Positions 16,543-25,286 of a DNA stretch of 64,000 nucleotides are shown here, one piece after another. Each line of letters opens with the position of its first letter. Position 1 is the first letter of the stretch. This stretch comes from Lachnospiraceae bacterium KH1T2 (GTDB lineage: Bacteria > Bacillota > Clostridia > Lachnospirales > Lachnospiraceae): assembly GCA_900114405.1 (NCBI GenBank), contig FOSY01000001.1:395303-459302 (forward strand). Direction: 5' to 3'. The notes beneath the pieces are model-generated. The model was not told the origin of the DNA. It ran no database searches and saw only the letters and a program-made list of their open reading frames with translations. The position numbers and the translations under genes are program-made.

Positions 16543-18096
16543 TTACTTAGCGTAATCAGTAACTCTGCTCTCACGAATGATATTAACCTTGATCTGTCCC
16601 GGATATTCCATCTCGTTCTCGATCTTCTTAGCAATATCACGCGCCATAAGAACCATTTCAGTATCATTCACCTGATCAGGAACTACCATAACACGTACTT
16701 CACGTCCTGCCTGAATCGCAAAGGATTTTTCTACTCCCTTAAAGGAATTTGTTATATCTTCTAATTGTTTAAGTCGATTTGTATATGCATCAAGAGTTTC
16801 TCTTCTTGCTCCCGGACGAGCTGCAGAAATTGTATCTGCTGCCTGTACGAGACAAGCGATAAGCGATGTAGGCTCAACATCACCATGATGTGCCTCTACT
16901 GCATTTATAACTATAGGTGACTCTTTATACTTACGGCAAAGATCTGCACCAAGCTGTATGTGAGATCCTTCCATTTCATGATCCACTGATTTACCTATAT
17001 CATGAAGAAGACCTGCACGTTTTGCAAGACGAACATCTAAGCCCATTTCTGAAGCAAAGAGTCCGGTAAGGATGGCAACCTCGATAGAATGTTTCAAAGC
17101 ATTCTGACCGTAGCTTGTACGATACTTCATCCTACCAAGAAGTCTGATAAGCTCAGGGTGAAGGTTCGGAACTCCTGCTTCAAGAGTTGCTGCTTCACCT
17201 TCTTCTCTGATAGTGTTATCAACTTCTTTTCTGGCCTTTTCAACCATTTCTTCAATCTTAGCTGGATGAATACGTCCATCAACTATCAGCTTTTCAAGGG
17301 CGATTCTGGCAACTTCCCTTCTTATCGGATCAAATCCAGAAAGAATAACAGCTTCCGGTGTATCATCAATAATGAGATCTACACCTGTAAGTGTTTCAAG
17401 TGTGCGGATATTTCTACCCTCACGACCTATGATTCTTCCTTTCATTTCATCATTAGGAAGCTGTACTACCGAAATAGTTGTCTCTGCAACATGGTCAGCT
17501 GCGCAACGCTGAATTGCATTAACAACAAGCTCCTTAGCCTTTTTGTCCGCTTCTTCTTTAGCACGTGACTCATATTCCTTAATCATCAGTGCGGACTCGT
17601 GCTTTACATCGTCTTCAACAATTTTTAAAAGATATTCCTTTGCCTGTTCAGAGGTAAGTCCTGAAATACGTTCCAGTTCCTGTACTCGTTCTTCGTTAAG
17701 CTTCGCAATCTTTTCTTTCTGCCTGTTCAGCTCATTTTCTTTAGCAATGCAGCTTGCTTCACGCTTTTCAAGCAGTTCGGACTTCTTGTCAACAGACTCT
17801 TCCTTCTGTTGAGCACGTCTTTCCATCCTTTGCAGTTCAGATCTTCTCTCCTTACTCTCCCTCTCAAGTTCATTCTTCTGTCTGATTGACTCTTCCTTAA
17901 CCTCAAGAAGCTTTTCACGTTTCAGATCTTCAGCAGCTTTCTCTGCTTTCTCGGTGATCTCCTTTGCCTTAGTATCTGCATCTCCAATGATTCTCTTAAT
18001 CTTCTGCTCATGAAGATTTGTTGCAATTACCCAAGCAAGAGGAACTGCTATTACCAGAGTAACGAGCACGGCAATAACGATAGCCATACCGCCCAT
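16543..18096 (-). CDS. rny: ribonuclease Y
   Basis: A 517-residue membrane-anchored endoribonuclease that starts mRNA decay in Firmicutes. The N-terminal helix [21 protein letters not shown] is followed by a long coiled coil rich in K, E and R to about residue 200, a KH domain with [15 protein letters not shown], and the HD domain with [15 protein letters not shown]. The best ATG is preceded by AGGAGG at a long 13-nt spacing, and a second ATG three codons on is possible. It lies downstream of recX with its own promoter inside the end of recX. Confidence 0.96.
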   Translation of the reverse strand: MGGMAIVIAVLVTLVIAVPLAWVIATNLHEQKIKRIIGDADTKAKEITEKAEKAAEDLKREKLLEVKEESIRQKNELERESKERRSELQRMERRAQQKEESVDKKSELLEKREASCIAKENELNRQKEKIAKLNEERVQELERISGLTSEQAKEYLLKIVEDDVKHESALMIKEYESRAKEEADKKAKELVVNAIQRCAADHVAETTISVVQLPNDEMKGRIIGREGRNIRTLETLTGVDLIIDDTPEAVILSGFDPIRREVARIALEKLIVDGRIHPAKIEEMVEKARKEVDNTIREEGEAATLEAGVPNLHPELIRLLGRMKYRTSYGQNALKHSIEVAILTGLFASEMGLDVRLAKRAGLLHDIGKSVDHEMEGSHIQLGADLCRKYKESPIVINAVEAHHGDVEPTSLIACLVQAADTISAARPGARRETLDAYTNRLKQLEDITNSFKGVEKSFAIQAGREVRVMVVPDQVNDTEMVLMARDIAKKIENEMEYPGQIKVNIIRESRVTDYAK

Positions 18097-18197
18097 CTGT
18101 GCAGGAGCACCTCCTTATTTAATTTTAATTGTACAATGATAAACCTCAACAGCAGGCAAGCTATTAAAGTTCATAAAAACCCATATACAACGCTTTA

Positions 18198-18226
18198 ATT
18201 TTAGCTTATCTAATATTTTATGTCAA
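18198..18226 (-). promoter_or_regulatory. promoter of rny
   Basis: TTGACA (18221-18226), 17-nt spacer, TAAAAT (18198-18203) on the minus strand. The -35 box lies within the last codons of recX. The leader is about 95 nt. Confidence 0.78.
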
Positions 18227-18826
18227 GCGCTCTAATACCGTACGAATGTCGTAAATATCAAAGCCTTTACCTGATAGATAGCGCATTAGTTTCTGTGTTC
18301 CTGCATAATCCAGACTTGAAATGTCACGACACTTTTTCTTGATCAATTTTTCAATCAGAAGAAGATCCGAGTCTTCACCTTCGTCCTGATCTTCCATAGC
18401 TTCTGCAATTATATCTTTGGCAATCCCTTTAGCTTTAAGCTCTTCTTCGATTATCCTTCTGGATTTTACCCTTGATTTTTCTCTGATATATATGCGGGCA
18501 TACCTTTCATCATCCAAATATCTGCCTCTTTTAGCCGCCTCAACCGCTTCATCTATAGCTTCCGGCGGATACATATTCTCTTTAAGCTTAAAGCGAAGCT
18601 GCTTTTCTGTCCTGTCCTGCTTATCCAGCAAATGGAGCGTCCTGACTTTTGCTCTCTTAAAAAGGGCCTCGGTTAAAATCCTTTTATAAAGATCTTCATC
18701 CAGCTCCATTCCCTCGATCAATTCAAACTGCTTTACATCCGAAGTGTACAATGCAAAAGCAGGCTCATCATTAAGATAGATGAGCACCTTGCCTTTGCGA
18801 TATGGTTCTATAGATGTGATATTCAT
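18218..18826 (-). CDS. recX: regulatory protein RecX
   Basis: A 202-residue protein made of tandem three-helix repeats, including LHLLDKQDRTEKQLRFKLKE and YLDDERYARIYIREKSRVKS, typical of RecX. RecX binds inside the RecA filament groove and modulates its assembly. The ATG overlaps the recA stop by one base (TAATG), which ensures co-expression. The family fit and the recA neighbourhood agree. Confidence 0.93.
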   Translation of the reverse strand: MNITSIEPYRKGKVLIYLNDEPAFALYTSDVKQFELIEGMELDEDLYKRILTEALFKRAKVRTLHLLDKQDRTEKQLRFKLKENMYPPEAIDEAVEAAKRGRYLDDERYARIYIREKSRVKSRRIIEEELKAKGIAKDIIAEAMEDQDEGEDSDLLLIEKLIKKKCRDISSLDYAGTQKLMRYLSGKGFDIYDIRTVLERLT

Positions 18827-19905
18827 TACTTCTTAGCTTCCGAAGCCGCTTTTGTATCTTTTGCATCTTCCGTCTTTGAATCAGCAGCTTTCTCAGCCTT
18901 CGCAGGCTCTTCCTGAACCAGTCCGTAATGAACACGAACTGCATGATCAACTGCTTCAAGAATATCTTTATGTTCTTCAAGATACTGCTTTGTATTCTCT
19001 CGGCCCTGACCTATCTTTTCACCATTATATGAATACCATGCGCCTGCTTTGTTTATGATATTAAGATTTGCAGCAAGGTCAAGCACGTCACCTGTAACTG
19101 AAATGCCCTTTCCAAACATAATATCAAATTCAGCCTCCTTGAATGGCGGTGCGATCTTATTCTTAACGATCTTAACACGTGTCCTGTTACCGATAACTTC
19201 ACCACCCTGAGTAATCTTATCAATCTTTCTTACATCAAGACGTACTGATGAATAAAACTTAAGCGCACGACCACCTGTAGTTGTCTCAGGATTACCGAAC
19301 ATAATACCAACTTTTTCTCGAAGCTGGTTAATGAAAATAACTATACAGTTTGACTTACTGATAACCGCAGTGAGCTTTCTAAGCGCCTGTGACATAAGTC
19401 TTGCCTGAAGTCCCACATGAGAATCACCCATCTCGCCATCTATTTCTGCCTTCGGTACAAGTGCGGCAACAGAGTCAACTACAACTATATCAACAGCACC
19501 TGAACGAACCATTGTTTCAGTAATTTCAAGTGCCTGCTCACCGGAATCAGGCTGTGAAATGTAGAGATTATCAATATCTACGCCAATATTTTTTGCATAT
19601 ACAGGGTCAAGCGCATGCTCTGCATCTATGAAACCTGCCACACCACCGCGTTTCTGAACTTCAGCAATCATGTGGAGTGTAACTGTAGTCTTACCAGAAG
19701 ACTCCGGACCATATATCTCAACTACTCTTCCTCTTGGGATACCACCAAGACCAAGTGCGATATCAAGACTTAAAGAGCCTGTAGGTACGGTTTCAATATT
19801 CATATTCTGCTGGCTGTCACCAAGCTTCATCACAGCTCCTTTACCGAACTGCTTCTCAATTTGAGCAAGTGCGACATCTAATGCCTTTTTCTTATCTTCG
19901 TTCAT
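18826..19905 (-). CDS. recA: recombinase RecA
   Basis: A 359-residue RecA, which forms filaments on single-stranded DNA, exchanges strands and triggers LexA self-cleavage. Visible are the start [20 protein letters not shown], Walker [10 protein letters not shown], the MAW-type [20 protein letters not shown], and loop-2 region [20 protein letters not shown]. The C-terminal tail is acidic and Ala/Lys-rich. The start is the first ATG after AAAGGAA. It is SOS-controlled here: a perfect LexA box lies at the promoter. Confidence 0.98.
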   Translation of the reverse strand: MNEDKKKALDVALAQIEKQFGKGAVMKLGDSQQNMNIETVPTGSLSLDIALGLGGIPRGRVVEIYGPESSGKTTVTLHMIAEVQKRGGVAGFIDAEHALDPVYAKNIGVDIDNLYISQPDSGEQALEITETMVRSGAVDIVVVDSVAALVPKAEIDGEMGDSHVGLQARLMSQALRKLTAVISKSNCIVIFINQLREKVGIMFGNPETTTGGRALKFYSSVRLDVRKIDKITQGGEVIGNRTRVKIVKNKIAPPFKEAEFDIMFGKGISVTGDVLDLAANLNIINKAGAWYSYNGEKIGQGRENTKQYLEEHKDILEAVDHAVRVHYGLVQEEPAKAEKAADSKTEDAKDTKAASEAKK

Positions 19906-20007
19906 TCTAAATTCCTTTCATGTTCTAAATATTTATAACGTTAATCTATGAATCATTCGTCCCTATGTATGTGAGACAATTTATTTGATATTACAACACT
20001 TATGTTC

Positions 20008-20021
20008 CGAACAGTCGTTCG
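20008..20021. promoter_or_regulatory. LexA (DinR) box at the recA promoter
   Basis: CGAACAGTCGTTCG matches the Bacillus-type LexA operator CGAAC-N4-GTTCG with no mismatch. It sits 6-20 nt downstream of the recA -10 box, over the predicted transcription start, an ideal repressor position. Confidence 0.92.
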
Positions 20022-20027
20022 TAAATA

Positions 20028-20056
20028 ATAGTATCTCAAATAAAACTCGATGTCAA
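20028..20056 (-). promoter_or_regulatory. sigma-A promoter of recA
   Basis: TTGACA (20051-20056), 17-nt spacer, TACTAT (20028-20033) on the minus strand. The leader is about 115 nt. Confidence 0.82.
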
Positions 20057-20185
20057 CCTCCTTTCTAAAAATATACAATTTCATATTCAAGATGAAACCA
20101 ACACTTTTAATATATTTTCAGTGAAATCATGCAGAGAATACTGCTCAGAAACGAAAAAGAATCCTGCTTGGCAGGACCCTCCGAA

Positions 20186-20214
20186 AAAGCGTAAAAGCCG
20201 AACGGATACGCTTT
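20186..20214 (-). terminator. terminator of the pur to IMPACT-protein unit
   Basis: AAAGCGTA (20186-20193) pairs with TACGCTTT (20207-20214), with an inner CCG/CGG. On the minus strand it is followed by TTTTTCGG. It lies about 85 nt after the stop of the IMPACT-family gene. A smaller hairpin TCCTGC-ttg-GCAGGA lies just beyond, at 20162-20176. Confidence 0.72.
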
Positions 20215-20251
20215 ATAGTATACTATTATAAAAAATTTGGCAAGTAATTTT

Positions 20252-20295
20252 TATAGTAAACGACAGATTCATCTGCAGCACTGACGTTTACTATA
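20252..20295. repeat. 11-bp inverted repeat after the IMPACT-family gene
   Basis: TATAGTAAACG (20252-20262) and CGTTTACTATA (20285-20295) are perfect inverted copies around a 22-nt loop that itself contains CAGAT-tc-ATCTG. No T-tract follows on either strand, so it does not look like a standard terminator. Together with 20186-20214 it fills the 393-bp gap between recA and the IMPACT-family gene. Confidence 0.5.
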
Positions 20296-20298
20296 ACT

Positions 20299-20943
20299 TC
20301 ACACAGGAACTCCTATAAAGTCTATAGTTCCTCTTTCAAATAATACATCACCATTCAACAGATTAGTCAGATCTGCTTCAAATTCATCTGCTGTCTCCGG
20401 CTCAAGCAATACCGGAAATGTAACATCCGCACCATACTCCGGATCAGCAAAATTAAGTCCATGATCACTAAGATACCTGCGCACTTTAGGCTCTCCTGCA
20501 TAGCCAAAAGTAACCTCTGTCGTAAGCATAGGCTTCATTTCAACAACTTCCGTTGCTTCAAGTGCCTCTACCGCCGCACCACTATACGCACGTACCAATC
20601 CGCCGGTTCCCAAAAGTGTCCCGCCGAAATATCGTGTCACAACAACACATATGTTTTTAAGTCCTCTTCCTGTGATGCAGTCAAGTATCGGTCTTCCAGC
20701 CGTTCCTGACGGCTCTCCGTCATCAGACGAGTGAACTATATCAGGCGCACCATCTTCCCCGACTATTACCCAAGCACTGCAATGATGCTTGGCATCATAA
20801 TACTTTTTCTTTTCTGATGCAAGAAAAGCCGCAGCTTCACTCTCAGTATCCGTATGCATAACGGCTGCGATGAAGCGCGACTTTTTCTCGACCAGTTCTC
20901 CTCCGAAAATCTTATCAGCTGCAGGTGTTCTATAAGGCTTCAC
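20299..20943 (-). CDS. IMPACT/YigZ-family protein
   Basis: A 214-residue protein with the UPF0029 N-terminal domain. It has KSRFIAAVMHTDTESEA, HCSAWVIVG, the family signature DDGEPSGTAGRPIL, and TRYFGGTLLGTGGLVRAYSGA, followed by a DUF1949-like C-terminal ferredoxin-fold domain. Eukaryotic IMPACT modulates GCN1, and the bacterial role is not settled. It starts with GTG at 20943, overlapping the ferredoxin stop (GTGA). It is the last gene of the purF-purB-purA-DUF3048-ferredoxin run. Confidence 0.9.
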   Translation of the reverse strand: MKPYRTPAADKIFGGELVEKKSRFIAAVMHTDTESEAAAFLASEKKKYYDAKHHCSAWVIVGEDGAPDIVHSSDDGEPSGTAGRPILDCITGRGLKNICVVVTRYFGGTLLGTGGLVRAYSGAAVEALEATEVVEMKPMLTTEVTFGYAGEPKVRRYLSDHGLNFADPEYGADVTFPVLLEPETADEFEADLTNLLNGDVLFERGTIDFIGVPV

Positions 20944-21233
20944 AAATCTTTCTCCCTGTTAATCTTTTCATTGACAAGTCTCCGGTATTCTTCCATTTCC
21001 TTCGGCGTTCCATAGAGAATAGCATTCTCCGGACACACCGTCGAACATGCTGCACAGAGAAGACAGGGCTTAAACCATTCCGGCTTACCATCTATCATCT
21101 TGATATGTCCTGTCGGGCATCTGCGCTCACATTCCCCGCATCCGTCACAATTGACGGATGCAAAGAACCTGGCATTCATTCCCGGAAGAGCTTTTGATTC
21201 TTTTCCAAAAATTTTACTGAAAAAATTACTCAA
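20940..21233 (-). CDS. small 2[4Fe-4S] ferredoxin-like protein
   Basis: A 97-residue protein with two cluster motifs, CDGCGECERRCP and CLLCAACSTVCP, the pattern of a bacterial 2[4Fe-4S] ferredoxin, plus an N-terminal extension of about 25 residues and a charged helical tail. The longest reading begins with TTG at 21233, eight bases inside the DUF3048 gene. An internal ATG (Met19, about 21179) is the alternative. An electron carrier without an obvious partner in this operon; target unknown. Confidence 0.78.
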   Translation of the reverse strand: MSNFFSKIFGKESKALPGMNARFFASVNCDGCGECERRCPTGHIKMIDGKPEWFKPCLLCAACSTVCPENAILYGTPKEMEEYRRLVNEKINREKDL

Positions 21234-22350
21234 ATTTGATGTTGTCCCATTCCTTTTCAGAAATCAATGCAACATATGTCTTACCTACATTGATCTCGAT
21301 CTGATTGCCGTTTTCATCATAGTAACGTGTTGCATCAAGATCGTTAGCCTTGCTCCATGTAACCTTGATAGCCTTACCATCTGTAATGAAGTAGCCTTCA
21401 CGATTTGACTCTGAAGGATAGTACATCATATATCCATGGTCATCAAGCTGCTCAAGTCTTGCATTCTGAAGAAGAAGGTTCTTGAATGCAACCTGCTTAT
21501 TGCCGTTTCCAGCATCAGTTTCAGGCTGATTATACTGGAAATACTTATAAACGCCAGCAGATTCATCATACTCAAGCCAAGGATTATTGTGATGGAACGG
21601 AAGTGTAACCTTTGTAGCTGTCTGAGCACTTGAATACTGTGAAAGATCATTATCCTGAGTATGTGATGCAAAAAGATAATGAGGCTGTCCTGAATAATAC
21701 TTGTTGTATGTCTTAGAATAGCCTGTATTCTTGAAGTTCTTATCAATATCACCTGAAAGGATATACTCTGTAAACTCTCTTGGCTTACCGTTATTTACTC
21801 TTGAGAATGTGCCGCTGAAACGCTCAACGAAATCATTCTTGTAGAAGTTATCATTCCAGAAAGGACCACCATCGTGGCAAAGTACTGCATTCCACTCAGG
21901 GAAGATCTGAAGGTTTGTAGGTCTTGTGCTTCGTACAGAACCAATCTGCTTAACACTGTTATAATCCTTGAACATAGCCATGAAACGGGTAACGCCCTGA
22001 TTTGCAGTACTGTTTACCATTTCATAGATAATATCAGCTTCTGAAACACCATAATGCGGAAGAGCTGTCTTCTCGTCATCGATCATTACCGCGATCGGTC
22101 TCTGATCCTTAAGTGACTCATCGATCCACTCACCCGTGAGCTCGCTGGCATACATTCCGTCCGGAGCAACTTCTGTTGCCTCTTCTTCTACAGCTTCTAC
22201 ACTTGAAGCTGCTGCAGGTTCCTCAGAACCGATGACAATTGAAGTGTCCTCTGTCGGTGCTGCCACATTTGCTTCCTTCTTGCTTCCGCAAGCTGTAAGC
22301 ACCATTGCTCCTGTAATTGCAAGGAGTGCTACAACGCTTAATTTCTTCAT
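21226..22350 (-). CDS. DUF3048 (YerB-like) lipoprotein
   Basis: A 374-residue secreted lipoprotein. The signal peptide has lipobox LTAC (Cys21). A Ser/Ala/Glu-rich linker to about residue 70 is followed by the YerB N-terminal domain with RPIAVMIDDEKTALPHYGVSEADIIYE, RFMAMFKDYNSVKQIGSVRSTRP and GGPFW. The C-terminal YerB domain holds YYPSESNREGYFITDGKAIKVTWSK. It probably faces the cell-wall side, and its function is unknown. AGAGG lies 14 nt upstream of the ATG. It follows purA by 135 nt, so it may have its own promoter. Confidence 0.9.
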   Translation of the reverse strand: MKKLSVVALLAITGAMVLTACGSKKEANVAAPTEDTSIVIGSEEPAAASSVEAVEEEATEVAPDGMYASELTGEWIDESLKDQRPIAVMIDDEKTALPHYGVSEADIIYEMVNSTANQGVTRFMAMFKDYNSVKQIGSVRSTRPTNLQIFPEWNAVLCHDGGPFWNDNFYKNDFVERFSGTFSRVNNGKPREFTEYILSGDIDKNFKNTGYSKTYNKYYSGQPHYLFASHTQDNDLSQYSSAQTATKVTLPFHHNNPWLEYDESAGVYKYFQYNQPETDAGNGNKQVAFKNLLLQNARLEQLDDHGYMMYYPSESNREGYFITDGKAIKVTWSKANDLDATRYYDENGNQIEINVGKTYVALISEKEWDNIKFE

Positions 22351-22405
22351 TTACTAAATTTCCTCTCAATACTTATACAACTGTTTACTGCTACATGCAT
22401 GAATG

Positions 22406-22443
22406 CCGGCACAGGACACTCACGCTACTTATGAACGTGCCGG
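22406..22443. repeat. GC-rich stem-loop between purA and the DUF3048 gene
   Basis: CCGGCAC (22406-22412) pairs with GTGCCGG (22437-22443) around 24 nt. A second small hairpin GCTGC-tta-GCAGC follows at 22452-22464. No T-tract is present on the minus strand. Possible roles are a mRNA stabiliser, a processing site or part of a leader. Confidence 0.45.
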
Positions 22444-22485
22444 AACCTCCCGCTGCTTAGCAGCCTCCCTCATCGATACGTTCCT

Positions 22486-23781
22486 TTATTTCTTAAGCGG
22501 ACTCTCACGATAAATGATATCTTCGCGAGCCGGTCCGTTAGAAATCATTGTTATTGGATAGCCGAGATGCTTCTCGACAAATTCGATGTAATTGCGGCAT
22601 TTCTCAGGAAGCTCTTCATACTTTCTGATACCGCGGATATCGCACTTCCATCCCGGAAGTACTTCATATACAGGCTTGCACTTTGCAAGTTCATGATAAA
22701 CAGGAAATTCCGTAATCTGCTTGCCTTCATACTCATAAGCTACGCAAACCGGGATCTCATCAAGATAACCGAGGTCATCTACAACTGTAAATGCTACATC
22801 TGTAGCACCCTGCATACGCACACCATACTTTGAAGCAACACAATCATACCAGCCTACACGTCTTGGTCTACCTGTTGTAGCACCGTATTCGCCGCCGTCA
22901 CCGCCATGATTTCTAAGTGTTACTGCCTCATCGCCAAACACTTCTGAAACAAAGTCTCCTCCGCCAACAGCTGAAGAATATGCCTTACTTACTGCAATTA
23001 TCTGCTTGATCTCATAAGGTGCTATACCTGCACCGATCGCGCCATATGCAGCAAGCGGAGAAGAAGAAGTAACCATTGGATAGATTCCAAAGTCAGGATC
23101 CTTCATTGTTCCGAGCTGGCCTTCAAGAAGAATTGTCTTATCTTCCTTGATAGCCTGCTGAAGATAAAGTGCAACATTTCCAAGGTAAGGCTTGATCTCA
23201 TCTCTCCAACGAATGATATCATTAAAGAGTGCCTCCCTGTCAAGTGGCTTCTCGTGATAAAGATTGATCAGCATACAGTCTTTGATATCACAAACACGAT
23301 CGATCTTCTCACGGATAACATCATCTGACTGATAAAACTCATTTATCTGCCAGCCAATCTTAGCATACTTATCTGAATAAAAAGGTGCAATTCCGGATTT
23401 GGTTGATCCAAATGCTTTTCCTGCAAGTCTAGCCTCTTCAAGTCCATCAAAAAGCTTGTGATATGGCATAAGCACCTGAACTCTGTCTGAGATCATGATC
23501 TGAGGCTTCGGAACACCCTGATCAGTCAAAGATTTAAGCTCTGCAAGGAACTTATCAATATCGAAAGCCATACCATTTCCGCAGATATTCATGATATTTT
23601 CATGAAAAACACCTGACGGAAGAGTGTGCAGGGCAAATTTGCCATACTTATTTACGATAGTGTGACCTGCATTTGATCCACCCTGAAAACGGATAACAAC
23701 ATCCGCATTCTCTGCAAGAGTATCAACAACCTTTCCCTTGCCTTCGTCACCCCAGTTGGCACCAACCACTGCTTTTACCAT
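22486..23781 (-). CDS. purA: adenylosuccinate synthetase
   Basis: A 431-residue GTP-dependent enzyme joining IMP and aspartate. Diagnostic segments are NWGDEGKGKVVDTLAENADV (P-loop-like), GGSNAGHTIV, GAQLG-type LEGQLGTMKDPDFGIYPMVT, and the C-terminal TGRPRRVGWYDCVASKYG. AGGAGG precedes the ATG. It follows purB by 24 nt, so both AMP-branch enzymes are co-transcribed. No CRISPR or phage PurZ-like feature is seen, so this is the cellular enzyme. Confidence 0.96.
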   Translation of the reverse strand: MVKAVVGANWGDEGKGKVVDTLAENADVVIRFQGGSNAGHTIVNKYGKFALHTLPSGVFHENIMNICGNGMAFDIDKFLAELKSLTDQGVPKPQIMISDRVQVLMPYHKLFDGLEEARLAGKAFGSTKSGIAPFYSDKYAKIGWQINEFYQSDDVIREKIDRVCDIKDCMLINLYHEKPLDREALFNDIIRWRDEIKPYLGNVALYLQQAIKEDKTILLEGQLGTMKDPDFGIYPMVTSSSPLAAYGAIGAGIAPYEIKQIIAVSKAYSSAVGGGDFVSEVFGDEAVTLRNHGGDGGEYGATTGRPRRVGWYDCVASKYGVRMQGATDVAFTVVDDLGYLDEIPVCVAYEYEGKQITEFPVYHELAKCKPVYEVLPGWKCDIRGIRKYEELPEKCRNYIEFVEKHLGYPITMISNGPAREDIIYRESPLKK

Positions 23782-23805
23782 TTTACTTCCTCCTGTAATC
23801 CCGCT

Positions 23806-25242
23806 TTACACGTTGATCTCTGCTTTTAATCCAAGCAGTTCTTTATTATTATCCAAAATAGGCTGTACTACATTTTTAAGGAATGCATTTACCTGAACCT
23901 CTGATCTGCCTGTGTACTTAGACGGATCAAGATTTTCCTTGAGTTCGTCAAGTGTTACGCCAAACATCGGATCTGCGGCGATAAGCTCAAGAAGGTCATT
24001 ATCTTTTCCTTCTTTCTTAACATGCTCACCTGCCTGCATAGAAAGCTTACGGATCTCTTCATGGAGTTCCTGACGATTTCCACCTTTCTTTACACAGTCC
24101 ATCATTATGTTCTCTGTAGCCATGAACGGAAGCTCCGCCATCATGTGCTTCTCGATAACCTTAGGATAAACGACAAGCCCATCGACTACGTTGAGATCGA
24201 GGTCAAGAATTCCGTCGATTGCAAGGAAGCCTTCCGGAACAGAAAGTCTCTTATTTGCGGAATCATCCAGTGTTCTTTCAAACCACTGTACGGCAGAAGT
24301 AATTGCCGGATTAAGTGCATCTATCATAACATATCTTGAAAGAGAAGCTATACGCTCTGAGCGCATCGGATTTCTCTTATATGCCATTGCTGATGAACCT
24401 ATCTGAGTTTTCTCAAACGGCTCCTCGACTTCTTTAAGATGCTGAAGAAGTCTTATATCATTTGACATCTTATGTGATGTAGCGGCGATACCTGCAAGCA
24501 CATTGAGTACTCGAGTATCTACCTTTCTTGAGTAAGTCTGACCGGATACTGCATAGCAGGCCTTTAATCCCATCTTTTCTGCGATCATAGGATCGATCTT
24601 GTCAATAGTTTCCTGATCTCCATTAAAAAGCTCAAGGAAGCTTGCCTGTGTACCTGTAGTACCCTTTGAACCAAGAAGTTTAAGTGTTGACTGAACATAC
24701 TCAAGATCTTCAAGATCCATTGTAAATTCCTGAAGCCAGAGTGTTGCTCTTTTTCCTACTGTTGTAGGCTGTGCAGGCTGAAAATGTGTAAAGGCAAGTG
24801 TTGGCTGTGCCTTATATTTATCAGCAAACTTTGAAAGCTCTGCGATCACATTTACAAGCTTTTTCTTTACAAGAGAAAGAGCCTCATTCATAAGAATGAT
24901 GTCTGTATTATCTCCTACGTAACAGCTTGTAGCTCCCAGATGAATGATTCCCGCTGCCTTAGGGCACTGCTGACCATAAGCATATACATGACTCATAACA
25001 TCATGACGAACTACTTTTTCACGAGCTCTTGCAACATCATAATTGATGTCATCCTTATGAGCTTTAAGCTCCTCTATCTGCTCGTCTGTAATATCCAGTC
25101 CCAACTCTTTTTCAGTCTCTGCAAGTGCGATCCAGAGGCGTCTCCATGTTCTGAATTTCTTATCCTCTGAAAAGATATACTGCATTTCCTTACTAGCGTA
25201 ACGTTCTGATAATGGGCTGATGTAGCGATCTGTTTCCTGCAT
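23806..25242 (-). CDS. purB: adenylosuccinate lyase
   Basis: A 478-residue fumarase-superfamily enzyme that acts twice in purine synthesis (SAICAR and adenylosuccinate cleavage). Landmarks are HLGATSCYVGDNTD, the catalytic-base region TLAFTHFQPAQPTTVGKRA, and the signature loop GSSAMAYKRNPMRSERIASL. AGGAG lies nine bases upstream of the ATG. It is in the order purF-purB-purA, 44 nt after purF. Confidence 0.96.
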   Translation of the reverse strand: MQETDRYISPLSERYASKEMQYIFSEDKKFRTWRRLWIALAETEKELGLDITDEQIEELKAHKDDINYDVARAREKVVRHDVMSHVYAYGQQCPKAAGIIHLGATSCYVGDNTDIILMNEALSLVKKKLVNVIAELSKFADKYKAQPTLAFTHFQPAQPTTVGKRATLWLQEFTMDLEDLEYVQSTLKLLGSKGTTGTQASFLELFNGDQETIDKIDPMIAEKMGLKACYAVSGQTYSRKVDTRVLNVLAGIAATSHKMSNDIRLLQHLKEVEEPFEKTQIGSSAMAYKRNPMRSERIASLSRYVMIDALNPAITSAVQWFERTLDDSANKRLSVPEGFLAIDGILDLDLNVVDGLVVYPKVIEKHMMAELPFMATENIMMDCVKKGGNRQELHEEIRKLSMQAGEHVKKEGKDNDLLELIAADPMFGVTLDELKENLDPSKYTGRSEVQVNAFLKNVVQPILDNNKELLGLKAEINV

Positions 25243-25286
25243 TTCAAGTTCTCCTATCTTTTTTGTTCACTTCCAGGTTTCTGCGG

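Noticed and set aside
20252..20295. Second terminator for the IMPACT-family gene
   Set aside because: The stem is good but no T-tract follows on either strand; the hairpin at 20186-20214 fits better.
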